Shown one piece after another: positions 16,369 to 25,034 of a stretch of DNA of 64,000 nt. The DNA is from Lachnospiraceae bacterium. GTDB lineage: Bacteria > Bacillota > Clostridia > Lachnospirales > Lachnospiraceae. The DNA is taken from positions 45,921-109,920 of the forward strand of contig JAETQI010000032.1 of the NCBI GenBank assembly GCA_021770755.1, read 5' to 3'. Numbering within the stretch: position 1 is the stretch's first letter; each line of letters opens with the position of its first letter. Under the pieces are notes generated by a model, which saw only the letters and a program-made list of their open reading frames with translations, was not told the origin of the DNA and ran no database searches. Both the position numbers and the translations under genes were made by a program.

Positions 16369-18899
16369 TAAGGTTTTGTGACAGGAGAATATATTGCATT
16401 GAATATGGTATAACATTAGATGAGTGTGCGATGAGTAGGGCAGATTTATTGGAGTACTTTTCAAATGGGCATCAGGATTTTGTTGTTTGCCTATATGATA
16501 ATGATACTGGGAAATTTATAGGGATAATAACTGATCAGTCGATCAATCATTCTTTGACGTTTCGTGAATCTATTTGTACTGAGTATTTGATGTTAAATGT
16601 AAGTATATGGGAAAAAGCACGCGAATATTGCAGGAAACATCGGGATAGTGATACAAAATACCTTATTCCTGTTTTAGATGAAGACTATCATTTGTTATGT
16701 TTTGCATATGAAGATATGGAGGCAAATCGCGAGATCCGTATGTTGCGAGAATTGGCTGAATTGCCAGATGCATTACAGTTTACGGATTTATATGCAGAAT
16801 ATAAATATGTAAAAATATATGAGTTTAATGAGCTGGCTTATTTTTTTGCCCAATATTTGAATAAATTGAATGTTTCAGTAGAAGTTAGTGGAACGATGTG
16901 GCAGCATTTTTTTATGGGGCATGAGTATGATGCACCTGATTATGAATATTTTACAGTCTGGGCGGAGGGGAATGAAGCGGGGAGACACAGTTGGAGAGAA
17001 AATTTATTGCGAAGTGTTTCAGTTGAGTTTGAATGTATAGATAGGATATATGAAGCAAATATTCAATGTGGCAATATACAAGATAGTGAGGGTGACTTTT
17101 TATGGCTGATCGAACGGATAAGAAATGAAAAAGAGATTATCGTTGTAGGAACAGGGATAAATTCGTTGAATGTATATGATTTATTACAGGAATATGGAAT
17201 TGATATTTTGTGTTTTATGTCCGAGGATCAGAGGGATTGGAAAAGAAAGCTATTTGGTAAAGAGATTTTTTCTAAGGAAAGAATAGTAAGCAGTATTCAA
17301 AAACCTATTTTCTTAGAATGTTCATTTGAAAATAGTTGCTGGGGATTTGGGGAGGTTGATAGATATGATTATGAAGGATACAAGAGGAATAAGCAGTATT
17401 TCTTTATAAAAGACTATACGCAGATTCGTGTTGGCGTTTTGCATAATATATTAAAAGGCAAAGAAGTTATATTGGTCGGTAATTATAATTTATGTAATAA
17501 TGTGAAAAACGCTCTGGTTAAAGCAGAATGTAAGAAAGTGACATATTGGGATTTGTTAGCGGAAAAAGAAATCGAGGATAATCTGACAGTACAGGGAAGG
17601 ACTGCAAATAATATAGTAGCATTGATTGTTGAACCCCAATATTTATGTGATGGCGGCTATTCGGATATGGTTAAAAAGAAAAAAAGACTATATTATATGG
17701 CATTGGAAGAATTGGGGATATACGATATTTCACAATATTTTTCTGAGTCAGAGGTTCTTGTTTCCATACAACAGACAAAAATAGAAAAATATTCAATACC
17801 ATGTCTGACGCCGAGGGCAATTTTGCTTAATATATCAGGACATATGAGTGGAAATGAGTTTTTCGGAAATTTGTTAGATGGACACCCCGATGTCATACAA
17901 ATGGACTGGGGAATAGAAAGTATCCGAAGTAATATGTTTCTTGTGTGTATTCAGTTGGCAGAGGAATCCAGATCAAATATTTTACAGACCTTTTGGAAGA
18001 TATATGATGCGATAACAACTCAGGAAACCAAAGTATTTTCATGCCGAAAAGGAATATTCAATAAGAAATTTGAAGAATTACTGACTTACAAGGATTCATT
18101 TACATCACAGGAATTATTTGTTTTGATACACATTGCATATGCAGAGGCATGGGGACAAAAAATATCATGTTTGCAGGATGTTTTAATATATTACGAACAA
18201 CGTATGGAAATAGGGAAAAGGCGTCCGATTTACAAAAAGTGGCTATCCGATGAAAAAGTAATGGGTTTTACAATTAACATTACAAGAAATGCATATACAA
18301 GAGTAGGAAGTTTATTTAATCTTCTTCGACAATCTCGAAACTTTTTCTTTCCGAAGATAGGAACTTTATGGAATCACATGGAATATTCAATAGAACACAT
18401 AAGGCATTCTGGTAAGTGGAAGAGATTAGAGGTGAAATTTGAATCAATAAAATTATTACCACAAGCTACATTGTCAGCCATTTGCGATGAGTTGGGAATT
18501 TCATGGGATGACAGACTTCTCATGACAACATTTCATGGAACGACAGCGGAATATCGATCGGGCAAGGAAAGCATTACAAATTTTGACTTAAAACCAGTTT
18601 ACAATCTATATGAAGAATTTTTTTCAGACTTTGATCGTTTTCGTATAAACATGATTTTTGCGAAAGAACAAAAAAGATATGGGTATTCGTATGTAAGCTG
18701 TAGAAATTTTTCAAGGCGACAATTGCAGGAAATGTTTTTAGTGGAATATAGATTTGAAAATATGCTGGATTATGAGAATGATTATTGTAAAAGTCATTAT
18801 CTTCAATCTTTTATTGTTAAGGTGAATGAACATCTTCAAAGAGCGCGTATGGAAGAAATTTTGCAGGGGAATGGAGAAAATTTTAGTAGTAATGGGTAA
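16365..18899 (+). CDS. Large modular sulfotransferase-like protein
   Basis: An 844-residue protein. The C-terminal part has a sulfotransferase-like nucleotide-binding start (ILLNISGHMSGNEFFGNLLDGHPDV, in place of the usual GxPRSGTT...LLxxHP) and a late FDLKP...EEFFSDFDRF segment as in PAPS transferases. Before it lie three Rossmann-like segments: YVKIYEFNELAYFFAQYL (about 147), EIIVVGTGINSLNVYDLL (about 260) and KEVILVGNYNLCNNV (about 365). The protein is paralogous to the one at 47747-50125. Direct coupling to the APS-kinase-like gene (ATGA overlap) suggests it uses that enzyme's product, so it may transfer a phosphoramidate or sulfate group. That is inference. No membrane segment is seen. 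The gene is AT-rich compared with the flanks. Confidence 0.5.
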   Translation: MIRFCDRRIYCIEYGITLDECAMSRADLLEYFSNGHQDFVVCLYDNDTGKFIGIITDQSINHSLTFRESICTEYLMLNVSIWEKAREYCRKHRDSDTKYLIPVLDEDYHLLCFAYEDMEANREIRMLRELAELPDALQFTDLYAEYKYVKIYEFNELAYFFAQYLNKLNVSVEVSGTMWQHFFMGHEYDAPDYEYFTVWAEGNEAGRHSWRENLLRSVSVEFECIDRIYEANIQCGNIQDSEGDFLWLIERIRNEKEIIVVGTGINSLNVYDLLQEYGIDILCFMSEDQRDWKRKLFGKEIFSKERIVSSIQKPIFLECSFENSCWGFGEVDRYDYEGYKRNKQYFFIKDYTQIRVGVLHNILKGKEVILVGNYNLCNNVKNALVKAECKKVTYWDLLAEKEIEDNLTVQGRTANNIVALIVEPQYLCDGGYSDMVKKKKRLYYMALEELGIYDISQYFSESEVLVSIQQTKIEKYSIPCLTPRAILLNISGHMSGNEFFGNLLDGHPDVIQMDWGIESIRSNMFLVCIQLAEESRSNILQTFWKIYDAITTQETKVFSCRKGIFNKKFEELLTYKDSFTSQELFVLIHIAYAEAWGQKISCLQDVLIYYEQRMEIGKRRPIYKKWLSDEKVMGFTINITRNAYTRVGSLFNLLRQSRNFFFPKIGTLWNHMEYSIEHIRHSGKWKRLEVKFESIKLLPQATLSAICDELGISWDDRLLMTTFHGTTAEYRSGKESITNFDLKPVYNLYEEFFSDFDRFRINMIFAKEQKRYGYSYVSCRNFSRRQLQEMFLVEYRFENMLDYENDYCKSHYLQSFIVKVNEHLQRARMEEILQGNGENFSSNG

Positions 18900-19464
18900 T
18901 GAATACATAAAAAAATTAATTGAAATATTATATCAAATAGAAATTTGGCGTGGTGTCTGTGACAAATATGCTGATTATAATAAAGGAATAATTGACCTGA
19001 TGGATATTTTTATAAAGCACAGGGATAGAAAAAACCAATTATTTTTTATTGGGAATGGTGGAAGTTCCGCAATTGCAATACATATGACCGCTGATTATAT
19101 GAAAAATGGTGGAATGAATACGCATAGTTTATATGATAATGCAGTTATTACCTGTTTGGGGAATGATTACGGATATGAGTACATTTTTTCTCGCTCCATA
19201 GATGTTTTGGCTAAGGAAGGAGATTTATTAGTTGCTATTAGTAGTTCAGGTAATTCAGGCAACATTATTAATGCAGTAAAGGCAGCTCAAGAGAAGCAAG
19301 TAGAGGTTATTACGTTTACTGGCTTTAAGGCGAATAATGCCGTAAAGCAGATGGGTGATATGAATATATATGTGCCCTGTATGGAATATGGGATTGTGGA
19401 ATCAATTCATAATCTGGTATTACAACAGGTTGTAGATATGATTGTGGAGAATGATAAGAAATAA
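18892..19464 (+). CDS. gmhA: Sedoheptulose-7-phosphate isomerase GmhA
   Basis: GmhA converts sedoheptulose 7-phosphate to D-glycero-D-manno-heptose 7-phosphate, the first step of heptose nucleotide synthesis. The SIS domain shows FIGNGGSSAIAIHMTADY (52-69), AISSSGNSGNIINAV and a C-terminal HNLVLQQVVDMI, with about 190 residues as expected. ATG at 18892 overlaps the stop of the upstream gene by 8 bases; starts at 18826 or 18871 are also open but add residues not typical of the family. The next two genes complete the pathway. Confidence 0.88.
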   Translation: MGNEYIKKLIEILYQIEIWRGVCDKYADYNKGIIDLMDIFIKHRDRKNQLFFIGNGGSSAIAIHMTADYMKNGGMNTHSLYDNAVITCLGNDYGYEYIFSRSIDVLAKEGDLLVAISSSGNSGNIINAVKAAQEKQVEVITFTGFKANNAVKQMGDMNIYVPCMEYGIVESIHNLVLQQVVDMIVENDKK

Positions 19465-19524
19465 AAATGTTTGACGCTGATATGCCTTAGAATTAAACAT
19501 TTATGGTCAAAAAGGAGAGTAAAA

Positions 19525-20739
19525 TTGGCAGAACAAAAAATCGTCCAAGCTGTAATTTTGGCAGGGGGAAGAGGTGTACGTCTTAGACCATATACGGATT
19601 GCAGTCCAAAACCGATGTATCCAATCGATGGAGTACCATTTATTGTTAGACTGATTCAACAGATTAAGTCATTTGGCATTGAAGACATTGTGATTCTTTT
19701 GGGCTACTTGTCAGAAATTATTGTTAAGGAATTGGGAGATGGAAAAAGATTTGGAATAAATATAATATATGATATCACACCGGTTGAATATGACACTGAT
19801 CAAAGAATATTACATGCGGACAGATATTTGGCTGATCGCTTTTTGCTAATGTATTGTGACAACTATTGCCCGATAACTTTTTCAAAACTTGTTGCTGACA
19901 GCTATAAAAATAATGCGATTGTGCAATTAACCGCTTACTCAAATAAAGACCGGTATACTAGGGATAATTTGAAAATATCGAAGGGAGACAATAGAATTAT
20001 AGTTTATGATAAATCCAGGACACAGGAAGGTCTTCTGGGAGTAGATATCGGATATGCTATTGTTAAGAAGGACGTATTGAATTTTATATCAAGTGGACAA
20101 GGAGGATTTACCGAAAAGGTATATCCTAAGCTGATTGAAGCAGAAAAGTTATATGCTACAATTACGGACCACAGATATTATTCTGTTGGATCTTATGACA
20201 GGCTGGAGATGACAAAGGAATTTTTCAAACCTAAAAGAGTTGTGTTTCTCGACAGGGATGGGACGTTAAATGTGCGTCCGTCAAAGGCTTGTTATGTTGA
20301 AAGGGCGGCGGATTTTCATTGGATTTCAGGAGCAATAGAGGCTGTCCGGCTTCTCGCGGAACATAATGTAACGACAATACTGATAAGTAATCAGCCTGGT
20401 ATCGCACGTGGAAATCTGACACATTCGGATCTCAAAGAAATCCATGAAAAAATGCAAAAGGACTTGGAGAGGGTTGGGGCAAAAATTGATTATATATATT
20501 ATTGTCCACATAATTGGAACGATGGATGTGATTGTAGGAAACCTAAACCGGGTATGTTATATCAGGCTCAAAAAGATCTGGCATTAGACTTAACTAAATG
20601 TGTGCTGTTCGGAGATGATCAACGAGATATTGAGGCAGGGAATGTCGCAGGGTGTAAAACGGTTTTGGTCGGTGAGACCTATCCGTTATTAAATGCTGTG
20701 AAAGAATATTGCAGGGAAATTGAGGTAAGTGAGCCATGA
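19525..20739 (+). CDS. hddC: Bifunctional heptose-1-phosphate guanylyltransferase and heptose bisphosphatase (HddC-GmhB fusion)
   Basis: Two enzymes are joined. Residues about 1-230 are a sugar-phosphate nucleotidylyltransferase: AVILAGGRGVRLRPYT with SPKPM, and LMYCDNYCP for the metal site. Residues about 235-400 are a HAD phosphatase of the GmhB type: FLDRDGTLN, ISNQPGIARG, and the zinc loop CPHNWNDGCDCRKPKPG followed by FGDDQRDIEAG. Together they remove the 7-phosphate of heptose 1,7-bisphosphate and load the 1-phosphate onto a nucleotide, by family GDP. The TTG at 19525 stands 5 bases after AAGGAGAG, so it is preferred over the longer frame from 19471. The 3' end overlaps hddA (ATGA). Confidence 0.87.
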   Translation: MAEQKIVQAVILAGGRGVRLRPYTDCSPKPMYPIDGVPFIVRLIQQIKSFGIEDIVILLGYLSEIIVKELGDGKRFGINIIYDITPVEYDTDQRILHADRYLADRFLLMYCDNYCPITFSKLVADSYKNNAIVQLTAYSNKDRYTRDNLKISKGDNRIIVYDKSRTQEGLLGVDIGYAIVKKDVLNFISSGQGGFTEKVYPKLIEAEKLYATITDHRYYSVGSYDRLEMTKEFFKPKRVVFLDRDGTLNVRPSKACYVERAADFHWISGAIEAVRLLAEHNVTTILISNQPGIARGNLTHSDLKEIHEKMQKDLERVGAKIDYIYYCPHNWNDGCDCRKPKPGMLYQAQKDLALDLTKCVLFGDDQRDIEAGNVAGCKTVLVGETYPLLNAVKEYCREIEVSEP

Positions 20740-21722
20740 TTATTTCAAAAACACCGTTGAGAGCGTCGTTTTTTGGAGGCGGATGTGATTTTGCAGACTA
20801 CTATCAAAACAGTAAATATGGTTATGGGTGTGTGATCAGCGTTACCCTGGATATGCATGTATACATTACTGTAAATAAGCGATTTGATGACAAGATAAGA
20901 GTAGTTTACACAGGAAATGAATTAGTGGATTCTGTAGATGAGGTTCAGCATAACATTATTCGAGAAGCCTTACGGCTCACAGGGATAGAAAGTGGTATTG
21001 AGATTGTATATACTGCCGATTTGCCTATGACTGATCTAGGAGTAGGATTAGGCTCATCCAGCGCCTTGGCTGTGGGCGTACTAAATGCGTTACATACATA
21101 TAAGGGTGAGTATGCAACTGCCAGACAACTTGCACAGGAAGCAATCGAAATAGAAATAAACCGTTTGGGGCAGCAGATCGGAATACAAGATCAATATGCT
21201 GTAGCATGTGGAGGATTTAATAAATATATCTTTAATGCAGATAACACGGTGGAAGTCTTGCCCATTGTGTTAAGGTCAGATATAAGAAATAAATTACTTG
21301 AGAAACTAATGCTTTTTTATACAGGAAACCCACGAGATTCAAGAAAGATTTTTGTTGAACAGAAAAAAAATATAGTAGAGCATAGAGAGATGCTGGATGT
21401 ATTAGTGGATGCAGCAAAAGAAGCATTGGATGCATTGCAGGCTGGTAATGTGGATCTATGGGGAGAACTGCTGAATAAAACGTGGGAAATAAAAAAGACT
21501 TTTGCATCGGCGATTTCCAACCAGTTAATTGATGAAATGTATGACCTTGCGATTAGGAATGGGGCAGTCGGAGGGAAGATTTTGGGGGCTGGAGGAGGCG
21601 GATTTATGCTCTTATATGTACCAATAGAATATCAGGAAGATTTAAAACGGGCATTGTCCCAATTTAGACAGATTCCGTTTTACATTGATATGCAGGGAAG
21701 CAGAATTATTTTTACTGACTGA
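20736..21722 (+). CDS. hddA: D-glycero-alpha-D-manno-heptose 7-phosphate kinase HddA
   Basis: A GHMP-family sugar kinase of 328 residues that makes D-glycero-alpha-D-manno-heptose 1,7-bisphosphate. The N-terminus TPLRASFFGGGCDFADYY is the substrate-side signature of the HddA group. GLGSSSALAVG (104-114) is the ATP loop, and GGKILGAGGGGFMLL near the C-terminus is GHMP motif 3. It is translationally coupled to the hddC-gmhB fusion. With gmhA all four reactions from sedoheptulose 7-phosphate to GDP-heptose are covered in three genes. Confidence 0.9.
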   Translation: MIISKTPLRASFFGGGCDFADYYQNSKYGYGCVISVTLDMHVYITVNKRFDDKIRVVYTGNELVDSVDEVQHNIIREALRLTGIESGIEIVYTADLPMTDLGVGLGSSSALAVGVLNALHTYKGEYATARQLAQEAIEIEINRLGQQIGIQDQYAVACGGFNKYIFNADNTVEVLPIVLRSDIRNKLLEKLMLFYTGNPRDSRKIFVEQKKNIVEHREMLDVLVDAAKEALDALQAGNVDLWGELLNKTWEIKKTFASAISNQLIDEMYDLAIRNGAVGGKILGAGGGGFMLLYVPIEYQEDLKRALSQFRQIPFYIDMQGSRIIFTD

Positions 21723-21778
21723 TTACAATTAAGTTGTATGATTGTTTATTAGATCATAGTATGGGGAGGAGGCTATAA

Positions 21779-22819
21779 ATGGGGACTGTTTTAATTACTG
21801 GTGCAGCAGGGTTTATTGGCTCACAATTGGCATACCGCTTAAAGAAAGATGGGGAATCAGTCGTTTTAGTGGATAATTTTTCATATGGATCGGAAGATAA
21901 TTTGATTTTTCCAGAATATAATTTTGTCGAAGAGGTTTGTAGGATTGATGTCCGCGATGTGAAAGGTATGGAGCAGTTGTTTGCAAAGTATCATTTTGAG
22001 CAAGTATATCATATTGCTGCAATTACTCCTTTGCCAGATTGCCAGGTGAGTCCGATAGATGCAGTTGATGTCAATGTTCGTGGGACAACTGTCGTGCTGG
22101 AACTTTCGCGAAAGTACGGGGTTCAACAGGTAATATTTGCAAGTACATCAGCAATCTATGAAAATAATGAGAAATTTCCATCAGAGGAATCGTTTGTTAC
22201 TGCACCGAGCATGATTTACGCGAATACAAAATTTGCCTCAGAACAGTTCTGCAGAGCCTATTGGGAGGCATATGGTATGCCGGTTGTGTGCCTTAGGTTT
22301 GCAAATGTTTACGGACCCCATATAGATTGTTTACGGACACAGCCACCAGTCATGGGATATATTATTAGAGAATTTTTTCAGGGAAATCAGCCAGTCCTAC
22401 ATGCGGACGGGGAACAAAGACGGGATTTTATCTATATAGATGATCTTGTTGATTTATGTTTAGCGGTGAGAGAAGCGAGTTCGTATGATATTATAAATGT
22501 CTCGACGGAAAGTTCTGTTTCCATCAAAACAATAGTGCGGTTGATTGCTGAGGAGATGGGGTGTGAAAATATAGCTCCAATATATACGGATACAGCCCAT
22601 TATTGGTCAAAATACCCAGATTTATATAGAGAACCATATCCGATTTCAAAAAAGTTATTGGAACATGAGGTTTTAAAATATACCTGTCTTTCCAATAAAT
22701 ATGCTATGGAGAAGTATGGTTGGAAACCTAAAACAGAGTTGCGCAATGGTATTGCACAGACTGTAAGATTTGCGATTGAAGCATTAAATGAAAGAGGAAA
22801 AAACAGGTATTATGGATAA
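21779..22819 (+). CDS. NAD-dependent nucleotide-sugar epimerase/dehydratase (extended SDR)
   Basis: A 346-residue extended short-chain dehydrogenase. The NAD-binding GAAGFIGSQLAYRL begins at residue 7, VDNFSYGSEDN binds the ribose, and the catalytic residues are Ser in FASTSAIYE and Tyr-Lys in YANTKFASEQ. It directly follows the GDP-heptose genes, so a GDP-heptose C4 or C6 modification is likely; C. jejuni has such an enzyme (Cj1427) just after its heptose genes. The ribosome site GGGAGGAGG is strong. The exact reaction cannot be read from the sequence. Confidence 0.8.
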   Translation: MGTVLITGAAGFIGSQLAYRLKKDGESVVLVDNFSYGSEDNLIFPEYNFVEEVCRIDVRDVKGMEQLFAKYHFEQVYHIAAITPLPDCQVSPIDAVDVNVRGTTVVLELSRKYGVQQVIFASTSAIYENNEKFPSEESFVTAPSMIYANTKFASEQFCRAYWEAYGMPVVCLRFANVYGPHIDCLRTQPPVMGYIIREFFQGNQPVLHADGEQRRDFIYIDDLVDLCLAVREASSYDIINVSTESSVSIKTIVRLIAEEMGCENIAPIYTDTAHYWSKYPDLYREPYPISKKLLEHEVLKYTCLSNKYAMEKYGWKPKTELRNGIAQTVRFAIEALNERGKNRYYG

Positions 22820-23510
22820 TGAGTATCAAAACTATCATAAAAACAGAAAGAATGATATCTATCATTTTAATATGGCATTACCTCAGTTTCTTATCAAGGT
22901 ACTCCCATCGGATAAAAGAGCAAATATTTTAGATATCGGCTGCGGTAATGGAAATGTATTATATGCGTTAAGGAAAAGAGGTTATCAGAACCTGCATGGG
23001 GTAGATCTTGATGAAGAGGTTGTAAAGTTTGTTAAGAGACATGGGATTCCATGTGAAAAAACGAATATAATTGGGTATAAACCGGATGAAAAATTTGATT
23101 TTATCTTAATGAATCATATTATGGAACATTTACCTAAAAAGGAAGTGATTCCATTACTATCTTATATTAGAACCAGCCTCCTTAATCCAAAGGGGAAGAT
23201 TGTAATCAGAGTACCAAATGCACAAGCGTATACAGGATGCTATTGGGCGTACGAGGATTTTACACATGAGATGTTATATACGGCAGGAAGTCTGGATTAT
23301 GTTTTGAGAAGTGCAGGGTTTAGAAGGATTACCTTTTTAGATCAGGATGGATTAGACGGAACCAGTTATGGAACAAGGCTTATAAGAAAAATTTTTTTAA
23401 GGTTATATGATAAAAAAGTTGATTTCTGGAATCGTGTGACGGGAAGTGCATTTCATATCAGGAGTCCGCGTATTTATACATGGGAAGTGAAAGTAATTGC
23501 AAGCAAATAA
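22812..23510 (+). CDS. Class I SAM-dependent methyltransferase
   Basis: About 232 residues with the SAM motif ILDIGCGNGNVLYALRKRG (about 35-53), GVDLDEEVV, and FDFILMNHIMEHLP, the pattern of the type 11/12 methyltransferases. The ATG at 22812 overlaps the epimerase stop by 8 bases; a longer frame from 22788 is open but less likely. Its position behind the heptose genes suggests a sugar O- or N-methyltransferase. Confidence 0.78.
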   Translation: MDNEYQNYHKNRKNDIYHFNMALPQFLIKVLPSDKRANILDIGCGNGNVLYALRKRGYQNLHGVDLDEEVVKFVKRHGIPCEKTNIIGYKPDEKFDFILMNHIMEHLPKKEVIPLLSYIRTSLLNPKGKIVIRVPNAQAYTGCYWAYEDFTHEMLYTAGSLDYVLRSAGFRRITFLDQDGLDGTSYGTRLIRKIFLRLYDKKVDFWNRVTGSAFHIRSPRIYTWEVKVIASK

Positions 23511-23528
23511 GCAAGTTATGGGGGAAAA

Positions 23529-24488
23529 ATGGACAAAATTGCAATTTGGGGTTTGGGAAAAGAATTTTCTGTTTGGAAAACAATGCTGGAATCAGAAGAG
23601 TTGGGAGTTACGATTATAGCGTATTGTGATAAGGATGAAGAGAAAAGGCAGGCTTTGGATAATGCTGTTGATCCTTCATCATTATTGTTGTTTCAGCCTG
23701 ATATGATATTGACCAGTTTTAATTTGTGCGGCGAAATCACCATGGAATTGCAAAGGGCAGGGTGTAATAACATTAAGGTACTGAGTTTTGGTGAGTTTAT
23801 AGGCACAAGACTGCGTGTTCACGAAAAAGCAGTTGGAAATGGTATGCATATGTACAGATATTGCCGGGAAATTATGGAACGGACGGAATTAAAAGTATCT
23901 TCTGTTATGGAAATTGGGGCGAATTATGGGCAGGACGCAGAATTTTTGAGACTGTTTTGGGGGGTGGATAATGACCATGTTTATACCTTTGAGGCAAATG
24001 AACGCATATCTAAAGAAATCGACCAAAGATATAAATATCATAATTACAATCTGGCAGTCAGCGATTATACGGGAAAAATTGTGCTCAATCTTGTTGACAA
24101 TGAAAGTGAAAACAGTGGACTATCGTCAGTGAAAAATTATAGTTATACGGGAGACTGGACGAGGGCAGAGATAAATTGTGTTTGTATGAAGGATTTTATG
24201 GACGAACACAAGGAGATTGATACGATAGATTTTCTGAAGGTAGATGTCGAGGGAGTAGATTATGAAGTGTTAAAAGGTTTTGGAAATTATCTGGATAAAG
24301 TTAAGGTGATTCAGACTGAAGCAGAAAACCTGATCGATTTTGAAGGAGAACATTATTTGTTCACAGATATAGCACGTCTGCTTATGGATTTTGGGTTTGA
24401 ATTGATAACTTATGATCTGGCAAGGCTGCAGTCGGATTCCTTGTGGATTAAGCGCGAGTTATTGAAAAAAGGTAAATTTCAAGTGTAG
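23529..24488 (+). CDS. FkbM-type methyltransferase with N-terminal Rossmann-like module
   Basis: Residues 1 to about 95 form the recurrent island module (KIAIWGLGKEFSVWKTML, then IIAYCDKDEE and DMILTSF). The FkbM methyltransferase domain starts near 125 with SVMEIGANYGQDAEFL and ends with FLKVDVEGVDYEVLKGF, the family's Lys-x-Asp-x-Glu-Gly signature. FkbM enzymes O-methylate sugars and polyketides. This is the first of three FkbM proteins in the island (others at 40270 and 46629), all carrying the same kind of added module. The good ribosome site GGGGGA precedes the ATG. Confidence 0.75.
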   Translation: MDKIAIWGLGKEFSVWKTMLESEELGVTIIAYCDKDEEKRQALDNAVDPSSLLLFQPDMILTSFNLCGEITMELQRAGCNNIKVLSFGEFIGTRLRVHEKAVGNGMHMYRYCREIMERTELKVSSVMEIGANYGQDAEFLRLFWGVDNDHVYTFEANERISKEIDQRYKYHNYNLAVSDYTGKIVLNLVDNESENSGLSSVKNYSYTGDWTRAEINCVCMKDFMDEHKEIDTIDFLKVDVEGVDYEVLKGFGNYLDKVKVIQTEAENLIDFEGEHYLFTDIARLLMDFGFELITYDLARLQSDSLWIKRELLKKGKFQV

Positions 24489-24515
24489 ACAGGGGAAAGC
24501 AGAGGTATTGCAGTA

Positions 24516-25019
24516 GTGGGCAGACGGTTTATTGAAGAGGGGGATAATGTATATGCATATAATGATGAGACGCTTGATTTGTATATAGAACTGCTGGCAA
24601 TTATCAGTGTTAATGATAATTGGATCTTTTTTGAGGCACTTGCAAATTTTCATGATTCTTTTATATTTTATGACTGTAATGAACTGACTTATCAATTATA
24701 TCGTTATGCAAAGGAGAGGGCGATTCCTTATGAAATCAGGAATTTTCCCAAATGGCACAGGGTGTATGGATTAGACGAACATGAGAATGGGCTATGTGGA
24801 AAAATATTGCGCTCACCCATACTGTTTAGTGAAGAGACACGCAGGGTGGACAAAGATCGGGACACATCGTTTCCGAATACCTGCTTTGCTTTTCTAAATA
24901 CTATTTTTAAAGTAAATATATTTATGGAGTGTCTGGGACAGGACGGTTTTGATTTGAATGTAGAGAAGGCTGGGGTTTCGGTTGAGAGGCTGCCGGTCGA
25001 AAGCGCGTATGCCTCGTAG
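24516..25019 (+). CDS. Orphan N-terminal module of the large sulfotransferase-like proteins
   Basis: The 167-residue protein is not a known family member to me. Its middle, WIFFEALANFHDSFIFYDCN then ELTYQLYRYAKERAIPYEI, closely follows the first Rossmann-like segment of the two large sulfotransferase-like proteins (ALQFTDLYAEYKYVKIYEFN then ELAYFFAQYL; MLQFMDVFPQTKEVVVYGCN then ELAYCFVKYL). It is therefore a free-standing copy, or the remnant of a third large protein. The start is GTG at 24516. No catalytic motif or membrane segment is visible. Confidence 0.5.
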   Translation: MGRRFIEEGDNVYAYNDETLDLYIELLAIISVNDNWIFFEALANFHDSFIFYDCNELTYQLYRYAKERAIPYEIRNFPKWHRVYGLDEHENGLCGKILRSPILFSEETRRVDKDRDTSFPNTCFAFLNTIFKVNIFMECLGQDGFDLNVEKAGVSVERLPVESAYAS

Positions 25020-25034
25020 CTGGAGTTACAGACG

